A stretch of 64,000 nucleotides of DNA, taken from the NCBI RefSeq assembly GCF_002443255.2, contig NW_019211457.1, positions 39,469,126-39,533,125 of the forward strand. The letters run 5' to 3'. Under the pieces are notes generated by a model that did no database searches, was not told the DNA's origin, and saw nothing but the letters and a program-made list of their open reading frames with translations. The translations under genes were made by a program, and so were the position numbers. Below, piece after piece: positions 27,716-41,100 of the stretch; within the stretch, counting starts at the first letter, position 1; every line of letters starts with the position of its first letter. This stretch comes from Varroa destructor. Its lineage: Eukaryota > Arthropoda > Arachnida > Mesostigmata > Varroidae.

Positions 27716-30700
27716 CCTCTTTTACCCTTTTCATCTAGCTCGAACTTTGGCAGCAGGGGTATCATGCTAGCTGTAGCTGCTCTGCTATTATGGAAATTGT
27801 GCCTTGCAGGCCGATTCGCTCCACTCTTCTCGAGTTCATCACACATCAGAGACAGATAGATACAACCTCAACAAACACAGCACCCCCAGAACTCCGCCCT
27901 TTCGCCGCTCGTTCGCGCACCCACGTCCTGGCAGACGAGCAGCTACGCTGGCTGTCGCCATTTTGAAAACTAAAGTCCTGTAGTAGCACATCAAGCCGGG
28001 ACGAAGTCAAATTTTGTGACAAAACCTGAGTGAAAGTGCTGAATTATCTGTTACGAACGGCGTTCAGAACATCGTAAGTTGCCCTTCAAAGGAAGTTCAT
28101 CACCGTGCGAAATTCGTTAGTGGCTGAAACAACTGTTTTCTGGGCTAAGTGGCGCCCGGTTGTAGTTTTCGAACAAATCGCACGTCCAATTGCAGTGTCT
28201 CTCCAGCCCACACAACATCATACGACACCGTGTGTTGGCCTAGTAGGCCGCGGGGAAATAGAACGTTGTCCATAGATGAAAAGTGTGCTAACAAGTTCGC
28301 GGCAGCTATCCGGTATCGATTAGGCAAAACTTTCGATTAGTAAAGAATGTTAATATTCAATTTCGCTCAGCAACAATACACTTTTGTCAAACAAACAAGA
28401 GAGCGCATGAAGATGAGGATCAGTTCCATAAATCGATTGTTTATTTCAATATGTTTAAGACTTTATAATAACAGCAGTTCGCAAAAATAAGTGATCTATT
28501 AGACAGACGTGTGGATCTAGCGACTGGTTTGATTCAATAATTTTTTTTTTCAGAAAATGAAAAATGTCTTGTACATCGAAAATCATAGTATTTGCAATAG
28601 TGACTCGATTTTTGGCATTAAAAAAAACTTGAAGTTAATTAAAATCCTTGGCTAGAATGTATCAAGCCTGTAATGTATAGGGTCTGACGAGACATAAACG
28701 GTGAGAAAATAGGGCTTTATATTTGTTTGATTTCGTTCACACACACACCCACACTTGGAATACGAATAAAAATTAATAACTTTAAAATCGAGCTTGGTTC
28801 CAGCGGGGCTCCAAGGCATCCAAAGGCATTTTAGTAATTTGTTTGTAAAAACCGTAGCTAATTAAAAAAATATGCTTATATCGATTTGACGTTTGTTTCA
28901 AAAGAATCGAAAATGATTTTTTAATACTTAAGGGCAATAAAATAGCTTCTCATTCTACAAGCTCTCGTCAAGCGGCAAGCAGCAATGATAATAGCGCGAA
29001 CAAGTAGGACAACCCAACATAAATGGCACCAGCTTACAATACGTATGCGTAAATATGTATAATATTCTTAACGTATCGAGGCAAATAGCATATAAACAGC
29101 TACTAGTGTTCAGGTAGATCTAAGCAGTTGTCTAGGTGATAGGCTTACGGGTGTTTAAATAAGGCCCATAATAAATCCGATCTAACAATATAGGTTAAGG
29201 ATCAAACATGTGGTCATTTATAATTTGCCAATATAAAATATCAGCCAAAGCGGGCATAGGGCATCTTGTATGATTCTGATCAAAACCAAGTGAGAACAAC
29301 TACTTTAGATCTTGGATATCCTTTACTGAACAAATCCTAGATCATATAGATATAGAGGCCAAATTTCAAAATATCGTTTGGGACGTAGATTGCTATCCAG
29401 CAAGGCTCCGCTAAATTAACGTGGGCCTCTAACGATTCTCAATCGGAACGGTGAAAATCCACAAAGGTTATTAGGGTTTTAGAACATCTAATTCTGTCCT
29501 GACCTTGAGAAATCAGCGTACACTCCTGTTCCTCCATTTAATCGGTTCATCCGGTCTCAACAACAGGGAACATTATGACAGCAATGACGTTAGTTAGGTA
29601 CTCAAAGTTGCGCGCTGCCCAATGCGCTTAATACTGCCTCGTGTACGTTGAATCGCGATCGCTTCCTTGTTTGAATGTTATCCTATGTTTCTTCCGTCTG
29701 ACGTGGCAGCCATTACTACCAGCTGCGCTCCTCGAGCAGCATCAGTTCGGTAATTGAGATCTGTTCGGGGTTGTACGCCGCGGCGCTGTGGATGGCAACC
29801 CCAATTCAACATTTATTATGCGCTGGCAGCAGACCCCTTTTCCGGAGGGGCGGAAGATTCTCCCTGCACTGACTCGTCCTGCGTGCAACGATAGTTTACT
29901 GACCCAATGTCTGTTTGCTGCTTTCGAAGCTGGTGTTGAAGCGTTTTGCCGCTTCTACACTTCAACGTTCAACCGTCTCTACGCTTATATTTGTTATCCT
30001 CTAAAGTTATCGTAAAACATTTTACACCTCGTCCAGACAGTGGTAGGATAGGATAGGAGGATTTAGGGTCTGTAGGCCGCGTTTACTCTGTTTACATACG
30101 GTGTATGTGGTGGACGGTTGGTTGGGTGGCCGAAATATGCTGCTTGGACAACAACGTTCGTTTCTGCCTTCCCCTAACGTTCATGGCGCCGGTAAAGTCG
30201 CCTTCGGTGCCGCCACCACCTGCCCCAACCACTCGTCCTGTTCCGCCTTCTCGCGTTTTCTTCGTTCTCTGCCCAGATTCCCTCTTTACCAGTCTCACGT
30301 CCCGCCGCCCCCGTTCCTCCACAGACACATACACATGACGCCCGCATTTCGGTAAGCAGGTAGGCAGTGAGCTAGCCCCGTTCGGCGTTGGGGACACCTG
30401 CGAAAGCCGCCATCTGCAAACTTTTAACGGTCCCTTGGAACGGCAAGCGGTAAAGGCAATGCCGGCAGTGGGAGCAACATCGAAGGGCCGCTGCCGTCAC
30501 AACCACGCAGCCAGCGCATCTTCACGCAGAGAAAATCTGCCGCTGGCTAGTCTCACACTGTCTTCCCCTCGTCAGTTTTCGCTACTTCTGTTCCCTCCAT
30601 GATTTCGAATGGCCCTAATGGTGAACCCCCAATTTGCCGCTGCTATCTTCCCGCAACTTAGACACTGTTCGGTTCTGCCCGCGATCCCCTACCATATATT

Positions 30701-33700
30701 CCTGGTTGGATTGGTTGGCATCAGCCTGGCAGACGGCCGTTTGGTCAGCAAACCACGCCATCCTCGAATCCCGACTACTCACCGATCAAGCAGACCGATG
30801 CTTTTTCTTTGGTTGGCTAGTCGGTTAGTTGTGCTGTTTTTCACCTTAGTTTTCCCTTTTTCCACTGCCACGGTTCTCTATTCCCGGCTCGGTCATCAGA
30901 AATCAGCAGAGTCGGCCTGCGATGACGGCACCAAACACCGAGATGAGTGAGGAAAGCAGGCGGAAGGAAGCAAATGTTAAAGTTTCCAATCGGTACTTGT
31001 CGTCGTCGTCGTTATCCAATCTAACCGCTTTTGTGTGTTCGAACAAACATCTAGATTTTTTTGCTTTCATTTCTCTCCCAGGCATTTATATATAGGTAAA
31101 AAGAGGGATCAGCACTAGATAGAGGTTGTAGTATTTGTAGCTAGTTGTGTAATAGACGACTAGTATGCTACATGGTAACGAAAACGTGAGCTCCTGGAGC
31201 AAAACAAAAGCATTGACTGTGAGGTGTAGATGTGGGGGTTATTGTCGGAGTTTACGGTAGCTTTTGTGATGATTATAGTGTTCATGTTCTAGCGACCGCG
31301 CCCGCCACTATCACTGCGTCTTTGGTTGGTTTCCTTTCGTCTTCTAGGCGTAGGCTAAACTGTACACGGAAGGTGACCCCTCCTACGCAATACATAACTT
31401 AGGCTTTTTCGCTATTCACTATACCCAAGAAAATCTAAGCTTCGAGCTTCCTTACTTGATAGTGCGCACTACGCTGATGCATGTCTCGATGTTGTGCACA
31501 CATCTGCTTCGTTCAACTGCGATCTCATCTGTGATCGGTGGTTCTCGTGAACGGACTGAGCTGTCGGACGCGTATCCTGTTTCGTGCCCTGAACCACGGG
31601 CCGACCGCTCAATGAACTAGTCAGTAAGGGCAGAGCAGAGCGCCACTCCATTTTGCGGCGATGCCTGCAGAATGAGACGGCCCAAGTGGGTCGCCCATCC
31701 ATTTTGCCCTACGTGCAGTAATGGCGTTAGAGTTGGCGTTGACCGCAGGGGCAGTTCATATCCCATGTATAATATGTATGAATCCATGACTCGCAATCCT
31801 ACCACAGTCCCTTATGCTGATCACAAGCCTTACATAAGCAGAAGCTTGTCACTGGCTTTGGATCACTTCCATTGGTGGTACAGCAATCTTATTAAAATAT
31901 TCCGCCGTCCGTTGAAAGAAGCTCACCAGTTTGTTCGTTCTCTGAGCTTTCGCGCATTCAAGAAGCTATGCTTGCTCGATGGGTGGAGACCGTTGCCGCC
32001 GCTGTCAATTCTGCAACTGTGGTGAGTTCCTGCAGTCTTCGACTGCCATTACAACGAGCGGCTCGCTCCGTGCTGATGTCGTGCTTGTGTGCCTTTCTTT
32101 GTCGCTCCCGCGACAAATAATACGCTGTGTCTGGCACGAGCATTGCGCCGTCCTCACATAATGCAGCGCCTGGCAAGCCGCGCGACCGGGCACGCCGCAT
32201 CAGGCAAGCCGTCAGCTTTCGCCGCCTGCTGCTGGCAACGGCAGTGTCGTTCACTGTCGTCAAGTTCTATCTGCACAAGCAGGCAGGCATTGATAACCGT
32301 CCACACCACAGCGTCCTGCTGCTCCTTTTCCACCCAAAACATATTGCATGGCTGATTACCATGCTAGTACTCACAGTACAGCCTGCCAGGCATTGTCGCA
32401 GCTTTAACCTCTACTACACAAAGGTGGCCGGTTTGCTGAGGCTGTACAGCAGAAAACCTTGGCGGGTTACATGGGGTGGCAACTGTATGCCGTTCTATCT
32501 ACCTAGAGGCAAGGGACAATGAAAGACTCCACATTCTTTGCAGACGCAACATTTAACATGGATAAGCGTCTTACTACTAGCAGAACAATTTTACCGGTGT
32601 CAAACCCAAACTTTTTCTCTGCCAAACGAACTCTTCAGAACCTTGGAGCTCTAGTGCTTTCTCAACATCCCCAAACACCTCACAGTCTCCTCAACTCCAA
32701 GAGAGCAGCCCCCCTCCCCCCTTGTATCTCGCCGTCGTGGTTCAGATGTTGGCGTCAAACTTCTTGCTCACTCTCCGTACCGCTGCTCTTTTGGCCTTCG
32801 TTCGAGCAACGCCTGATGGGCGGTGGGTGTAGTTTAGTGTAAACTTTGATGGATCACCGATGATTGATCCGCTTGATTCATGCTAGCATTGTGCTGGCTG
32901 CCCCAGCAACGAGCAAAGCAAAAAGGAATACCCCCGACTGGCCTGGTGACCGAATGCGTACAAGGGGCGGTCCTAACGAAAGCAGAATATCCGATGGGGT
33001 AGTTTCTCCGTATACAGTACGAATTCATATGGACGAGTCTAGAGTAGGAGTCGAGAGACACCTTGCAAAGTGACCGCAGACGCAGGGCAATCCATCGTAG
33101 CTTCTTGCACCCGCTTGCACTAGTTATACTGGCTGTCCATGCTAACCCCATGTTGAGTGAGGCGCCTTCTGCAACGCAGTCGTCGTTGCTTCGACCAGTG
33201 GCGTATTAGGCCGACAGCCAGCTGGCTCACTTGCATGATTGCGAGGTCTGATGACCGCAAACGGGTCTCGTTGATTCGCCCAGTCGTCGATTGTTTTGAG
33301 GCTGAGTACAGCATTCTCCTGGCTTGGGTAGAAAGCAGCTAGTTCCCCTCATGTCTGTTCTCTTCTACCTTGCGCATAGTTCTGTCCATGGGGACTGACG
33401 CAGACAGACTCTAATTAGCAATTTTCTCACCGCATGGTCTTTGCATGGGATCCCTGTACTGGTGAGCTCCGCGAGTAATACGCCATGCCATGAGGTGATC
33501 AATTATTTTACCGTTCTTTCACTCATCGCAGCAGGAGAAGTAGTAGCTAAAGCATGCTGTTCCCGTAGCTCCAGTCGCCTTTCTGCTGTCGTAACGCGAC
33601 GACGCTACTATCCAAACGCTCATCGTTCTCTTAGCAGACCCTTCTCTTGGCTCATTGATCCCTCACGGGAGCTCGTTACTGTTACATGATTTCAGCATCA

Positions 33701-33847
33701 TATCATTGTTTGCTTGTGACTCTCTGTCAGAACGTGCATGTGACGTAATTATGTACGGGTGTATATACGTGTACGCCGTACATTGATACCTTACCTAGTT
33801 TATTCATTTAGCTAAATGCATACTGTTTTTCGTGCCTGCAATTTCAG
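27716..33847. other. Upstream region of the MYT1-family gene, no coding exon recognised
   Basis: The region starts GC-rich, turns AT-rich at 28,350-29,550, then is GC- and CpG-rich from about 29,560 to 33,700. Many ORFs overlap on both strands in the GC-rich part, but none shows a domain. Because the first recognised MYT1 exon begins at an acceptor in phase 0 without an ATG, at least one upstream exon must lie here or further left. A possible noncoding exon ends at a strong donor (ATC/GTAAGT) after 28,073, and a GCCATTTTG YY1-type motif lies at 27,957-27,965. Neither is proven. Confidence 0.4.
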
Positions 33848-34459
33848 CTTGAGGACAGCGTGGTGAGGAAGCACGCTCACCAGAGCAGTGGATCAAATAA
33901 TAATAATAATCAAGTTAAGAAGTGCATATCAACGCCAAACTGCACTTCCAAACCGCCTGGTTCGACTCCGTTGTCGGGCAGGTACCAACAGCAGCAGCAG
34001 CAGCAACAACAAAAACAGTTGCAGCAAATCACCGTGCCACCACCGACGAAACGGAAGCGCTCTGAGGAACGGGGCTTGACGCTCGTTGACGACGGCAAAG
34101 AGCGGGGAGACGTCTGCGCTATTTCGGCTGCCAAGAAGCCGCGAGACGAGGAAGATCCTACGACCAAAAAACTTCAGGAGACCGAGGAAGCGCTGCGCTC
34201 TCTTTCGGGCGCTGGACTCCTTTTGCAAAGCGGTCGAGACGACCCTGCTGATACACCATTTGTAAATCTCTTTGAGAAGGAGGCGCAGGCTGAGAAGCCG
34301 CCCTCCGCCGTCGCAAGTGCCTGGAAAGACGTTGTGAGCGTATCATCTTGTTCCTCGAACGGGTCGGCGCCTTCCCCTGCGCTCAATATTGTCACTTCCC
34401 CTAGAGTTGACCTGAGCTGCGTGAAACAGGAACCGCCCTCAACGCCTCAAGCTACCGCG
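33848..34459 (+). CDS. Myt1: MYT1 exon 1 of those seen: Gln/Asn-rich N-terminal region
   Basis: Acceptor TTTCAG at 33,842-33,847 opens phase 0 with [11 protein letters not shown]; there is no in-frame ATG near the start, so this is an internal exon. It encodes an Asn run, a Gln run (CAG/CAA mix, about 33,988-34,027), a basic stretch [10 protein letters not shown] that looks like a nuclear localisation signal, and near the end the SUMO-type motif CVKQEPPS. It ends phase 0 at GCG/GTACGC. Confidence 0.85.
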
Positions 34460-35165
34460 GTACGCAACGTCTAATGAAAGATTAACCTTGCCATACTGAT
34501 TGATAGACATACCATTTTATTCGATGTTAGCATATTAGGGAGTGATTGACATCAATCAGTTACAGAATGTTGCATTTGTGGTTTCAATAAGCTACTACAA
34601 ATTTAGATATTTGGTATTTGGCAATGTAAAATGCCGGTACGTTTCACTTTAGCACGACGTGAATACGTTAATCTTCATCCTGGTGACGACACTGAGAGAG
34701 AGAATTAAAAAAGTCTCTGTTTTGCAGGCATCCCCTGAAGAAAATAAAATCGAGGAACCTTTGGCTGTCGCTCTAAAGACTAGTGAAAGCCCTGAGGCGA
34801 CCTCAAGTCCCCCAGCTACAACTAACGTTGGTAATAATAGTGTAACAAATAACAGCAGCGGCCACAGCAACAGCAGCAACAACAACAGCAGCAGCAGCAA
34901 CAACAGCAACAACAATAGCAGCAACCAAAATATCAATAATAGTAGCTGCACAGTAAAAGTTAAGAGCGAGCCTCATTGTACCTCCACGACCGATAGTCCC
35001 GCAGCTCCCACCCAAAGCTCAAACCCCTCAACTTGTGCAACAACAACAACAACACACGCCCCGAACAACTCAAGTGGCAGTCCAGGTAAAACGCCCTCGG
35101 CGACCGCTTCAGCACCTTCCAGACTGCAGACTGCGCTAGCAGCTGCCAGTGTAAATATTCCTTCG

Positions 35166-35199
<34 letters not shown>

Positions 35200-38100
35200 C
35201 AGGCATCGTTCAGCAACAACAACAGCAGCAGCAGCAGCAGCAGAAATCAACATCTCCCTCAGCAAACGTAACCGCAACAGGAGCAATTGTCCCAACTGCT
35301 GGAGCCCCTGTGGCCACGACGCCCAATGTCGGGTGTAATTCTGTATCAGCGGTAACACCTATTATCAAACGCTTCAAACAAGAACTTCCAGACGACGATG
35401 ATGATGACGATCTAAACAATTTTTCCGTTGCCCAAACTTCATACTTGGTACGCACTATTTTCTGTTCATACGATCGTTGTCTCACACGAACGGAATTTTG
35501 AGCTCGGTATGGTAAATATAGGTGATAGATCGCGTTTTGTAGATCAAAGCGTTATAACATAGGCTTATTGAGAGACTAAAAGGTGGTATGTTATTTAATT
35601 AGGCCATAAATAAAAGGACTATAGAGGAGATTAACACAGTTGTCAACGTCGTTTGTCGTGCACGGGTTTGCAGAACCAGTATACGAGTAACAGCAGCTAT
35701 CGATCATTGTACAACGGGTGTTCGCCCGTTTCGCAATCGGGTCCCCTACCAAGCTTACATCAATTACAACCGAGCCTTGCGCCTCTGGCGTCCTCTGCAC
35801 TGTATAGTAGTCCATCGCTGTACCACACCATGTCACAAAGTCCATCACTGCCACCAGTCACTCCGGGAGTGACGACGCTACAACCTGTCAAAATCGAGGA
35901 TGCAGGCGATAATTCGTGCTGTAGCACGGGTTCGGAAACCTCACGCATGGCTACAGAGTCACCGAAGTTAGCTGACCCCAACCCGATGAGGTTTGTGTTT
36001 TAGAGAGGCAAATGTAGTAACGTACTTCGGAGTACGAAAAGTGGTCAAATTCGAAATTGTCAGAGTCAACTCGCGTTAACTAACAGTTGTGTGTTTGGTT
36101 CATTCCTACGTCGTTTGGTGCGTTTTTGTCTGTGCGTGTTTGCGTAGCCTGTACGTTTACATTCTCTGCTATTTGTCCGGTTTCAGGTTTCCGTCGCATT
36201 CTTCCAGATGCGGTGCGGAATACACGTCGCTGGGCCATATGTCAGGTCCGGGCTTCAGCCCTACTAGCCAGACGCTAGGGGCAATGACGTACCAACAGCT
36301 TACTACTATGCCTCAGCATGCCTCTGGCTCCGCCTCCGACCATCCGGCGTATACGGATCTTAACAAATCTAGTGAATCTATCAAGAATCTCTACGTAAGC
36401 ATTTAACCGAATTTGTCTTATTTTTCAATGCAGTGATTCACATATGTCTATATAAATACATACATCTGTATATAGTAACACCTAATCGTATAATATAATG
36501 CAATGATTAGTGTTTTAAATATGTGTTTCTCCATTGTTGTAGATTATGCAATCAAGTTCAACTATAACCGCTCGAGCCAAAAACCAATTATTTTTTGTGT
36601 AACGAGACAAATGTTAAGCCCGTGTTTGTTAGATAAAGGTAGAGGAGAGGGTAATTTATATAGGGTCTGTATCTATAAGCGTCTACAGTAGATTACGGAT
36701 TTGACATGAAATTGAACCTTGTTTTCTTTCTTTCCGCAATGACAATAATATTTTTCTTACAGCCGGGAGAAGGAGGTGGGGGTCCCGACGACGAGCCAGG
36801 ATTGGTGATCGACGAGGGCGGAATGAGGCACCGAGGTCAGCAGGGCCCTGTTGGCTCTGCTAGCCCACCGGGAGGGCCAAACCAGGGTCCTAGCCAGGGT
36901 CCTGGGGTTCTCACCGCCCCCGGCGGCCAAGTCGGTTCGCCGTTACACTCTACACATTCATCGCATTCGTCGTTGTCGACGGCCTCGCAGCCTCCATTGG
37001 GACTCGGTGGGCCGCCCCCGGGCGCGCTTGACGATGAGCTCGTCTCGGGTGGGACGTGCACGCCCGAGTCGCCCAGTCGGCGGACTCCCGACGGAACCAT
37101 GAAGGATAGCAAGTGCCCCACTCCGGGCTGCAACGGGACTGGCCATGTCACGGGCTTATACTCGCATCATAGGAGCCTATCTGGATGTCCGCGCAAGGAT
37201 AAGATAACTCCTGAAAGTAAGTAGCTATATAGCTTGATGGCTTTGATTAGATTATCATATGTCGTCTATGTCATATATATTCTAAAATAGGACAAAAACG
37301 TCAGTTTCCCGCTAACTGCTATGATAGCCTTGAGGTATCACGCATTTGAATACAAAATAGGATTAACTTTGCCTGCTATATAGGTCATTCATGACTTCAA
37401 TTCAAAACAACATCAGTCTAACTCGGCCAATAGATTAGATGACTACCTCATAAACATCGGCACTAAATGAAGTTTGACTAATGTTCACCAAGACGAAGAG
37501 GTTCGTCATCATAGAAATGTCACGAAACGATACAGGAGAGCTTTTTCCTTTTGCAATAACTTCAGTACATACATTTACCATCGAATAGGTCGATAATTGC
37601 ATCATACCCATAACAGCTTCTAACATGATGCCCTTACGCCCTTTAATGCAATCAGTTCTGGCTCAACATGAGACGATTCTCAAGTAAGTTTATCGAGACG
37701 TTTGAAATTGAGTCGTCAACAAAGAGTCGATACAAACGCACTAGTTCATGGTTTCGTTGCTTGGTAGCTTTCGCCGATTTTTACTAATAGAACTTTCTAG
37801 TTTATTTTCAATATAAAAAATAAATATTCAATACGTTTGTCGCATTCTATTTGTTGTGCCTTGCCAGTGCTTCGTTCTTTTTCAGCTATTTATTATTACT
37901 ATGAGATTAATTATTAGAGGTTTATTTTTTATTGAACCATGCACGTTCGTGTCATTCTTTTATTTATTTTGTCCTGGGTCTGAATGTAACAATTTATGTA
38001 TGATACAAAACGTATTGCGACTGTATAACGTATCAATAACCGTTCTTACTTCGTGATCGATTATTTACGACCAGTAGTATCCGATTTACGAAGAGGTGAG

Positions 38101-41100
38101 GTTTTGATTGCACAAAGTCAAGAGCGGTGAGCCAAATTTATGATTGAGTTCAAGCGCATTGGGATTGCCTGCATTTGTACATTCGTACGTGCGCTTACCT
38201 GCCCCTCCCCCTCCCCCTCCCCCTCCTCCTCCTCCTCCTACTACTACTACTACTACTACCCCCTCCACCTTGTCACAGTTATCATGATTTCAATTTCAGT
38301 TATTAAATTTTATTTTGATCATCTTTGCAGGCCTAGCTCGAGTATAATTGTTAATATAGTGATTCTTTTTTCTCTCTCTTTCGTTGTTTCGTTGTCGTTC
38401 GTGTCTACGTTCTACTTCATGATGCTGATGGTGATTATCACGGTGATTAGGTGCCCCACGCCGGGTTGTAATGGCCGCGGGCACGTGAACAGCAACAGGA
38501 ACTCGCACCGAAGTTTGTCGGGTTGTCCAATAGCGGCTATGGAGAAGCTGGCTCAGAGGGAACTGAAGGGCGCGCAGGCCAAACAGGCCCACCAGGCCCA
38601 GCAGGTGGTCCAGCAGCAACAACAGCAACAACAACAGCAGCTCGCGCTGGGATCCACCGGACCTAGTGCTACTGCCTCCGCCCCACAACAAGCTCAGTCC
38701 GCTCAGCTGCCTTCTACTGGTGAGTATAAGACAACTGTCATATTACCACCGCGTTAGTGTATTGGTGATGTATATGATTGTTAACCGGAGGAGCATGAAA
38801 GTAGTTCTGATTCAAACCTGGACATCGGCAGGTGTACTTTGGTCTTTCAGGAAAAATCAGAAGAGTAATAGAAAGGGCGATGGATATTATCATAATCTTC
38901 CTCCTCTCAGTCCCTCCAGATGGCTCGTATTGAGTCTCCCACGTTGACAGCTGTTAGAAGCAATGTAAAGCAGCAGTACTGATGCCTCTTATAGGTTCAA
39001 GTTGTATGTGTCTTGATGGATGGCAGTGATACCTATATCATAAGTGCTTGTTAAAAGTATATTACTTACACGTGATTCTGTGATGTTCGGCGAAGCGGAC
39101 CTCAGAGTTCACTGACTTTCCACATTTTTTTTTTTTTGTTTTTGCCAATTTGTACAGCTAAGCCAACTGCGAGCTAATACGTACAAAAGATTCAAGCTGA
39201 AAATCTACCAAAAAGTGAAGAGGAAGTATATTTCGTGCTTAGCAACGATATTTATTCAGTCTTACTATCTCTTCAACGCATTAAAATGGTGATTTCGATA
39301 TTGCTGATCTGCAGTGTTACTGTCAAGTGAAGTCGCGAAGGCAATGAACGACGGCTTTTTCAGAATCTGATTGCTGTGAACCTATAGGTGCCATCTAAGG
39401 TAAACTGTGCTTGATCTTTTCTTCGGTTGTCAACAGGACTGTTGATGCGTTCACTGATGAAACGAGAGGTTGAATGAGACCTCTGTCGAAATACGTACTG
39501 CCTTTGTCAATGAATGATTAATATTTCACGCTCAACAATATTCAGTCAATCATTAATGGGTCCCGACCGTGCCCTTTCTCCTGTATCCCACTTGCTCACT
39601 TATCCACTGCGGCTCGTCAGTCGTTGTAAGTTATTAAGCTGGATGGAACCACTGTTAAGTAAAACAATTATACTGCTGATAATTAACTGTTTCAATTAGC
39701 CTACCCCCACGTGCTTAAATAATATTCCACTGTGCAAATGAGCGCAGAAGGTGCACGTCGTCTTTCTAGCCGGCACAAGCAGTTTCGAATCAAGTTGGGT
39801 ACGATTGTTAGTCTGATGGTTGGTCACCGTGATCGTTCAATGCCTGCAGCTTCTACTATGGAAAATTCGAAGTAGCAATGAGAATATCTATCTATCTATC
39901 TATCTATCTGCTCCCAGAAAGAGTCTCTCAATGCTAACTATTCAGTTTTCAACCCTGGCTGTTGATGGCCAGCTAAGATCTGATAGTTATCAAATCCTGA
40001 TGTTCAAAAAAAAGCTCACAAACACCTAGGTTGGCTGCCCTCATCATTGACAGTACGCTTACGTATACGGTTGGATTCATTGTGACAGTTCGTGTTTCCG
40101 TTATTTTGTTCTATCTTGCCGTTGATATTGTTCTTCAGCGCAATCGGACCGAGTACTGCGTCCCATGTGTTTTGTCAAGCAACTAGACGTCGGTGATTAT
40201 AAGTATCCTGGCTACGTGGCACAGGCGACTCCGCGAACACAGCTGGCGAAGGAATTGGAGAAGTACTCGCGACCTCACGATTACATAGTGCCCCCGGTGG
40301 GTGTCATGGGCGTGGGCGGAGTTGGAGGTATGGGCGTAGGGGTGGGGGGAGGCGTTGGTGGAGTAAGCGGGTACTACCCCGCTCCCCCGCATCGTGCAGC
40401 CCCGCACGCCTCTTCCGGCATCCACTGCAAGAGCCAGGCCACCTCTCCCAATTCGTCCCCTCCGTAAGTATTATACACATATATGTATGCTCAAAAATGA
40501 GCACATATGGAGTTAACTGATCGTGCTGTCACTGGTTTGTCCTGCTGGCTTTGACTTTATACGTTATTGAAGATTCTGATACGAGTATATGGGAAAACGG
40601 TCCTGCGAATTCTACGTTGCATGCAACCTTCTGAGAGTTAACTTGATTATAGGCCATTTGAGGCATTGTTAATTGAATTCCCTAGAATTGTGCCTCATCG
40701 AAACATATTCACTGACCAGCTATTCGCTTTAATATTTGTAGGAACTCCCCCAGCTGTCTGCCAAGAGGATCCAAGCCATTCGGCAGCGGGTGCTCCGAGC
40801 AGACTGAGCCGGTCGATTTCAGCACGGCGCCCTCAGGCCACCACCGTGAGTTTGCTGGTTACGCTTACGACACCAGCAACTCCAGCGATCACTTTATGAG
40901 CACGATCGAGCACGACAGGTAGGCATCAACTCCGCGGACCTCTTGGCCCGCGCTCCTCTGGAGAGCTCTAAAAGGAGAGAGCAGACGAAATCAGCAGAAC
41001 GTTGCATAACGCTTGCGAGAGTTTAAGGATATCCTTAATCCGTTTGTTGCATATCGTATGTAGCAGATTAGTGGCAGCTCCTTTTTGCAAACAGTAGAAC

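Noticed and set aside
29609..29630. Seed match to the miR-8/200 family (AATACTG)
   Set aside because: Only the seed region agrees, and no hairpin arm was found in the flanks.
40666..40899. 77-codon ORF across MYT1 exon 9
   Set aside because: Wrong frame: splice phases and the [16 protein letters not shown] reading show the true frame is another one.
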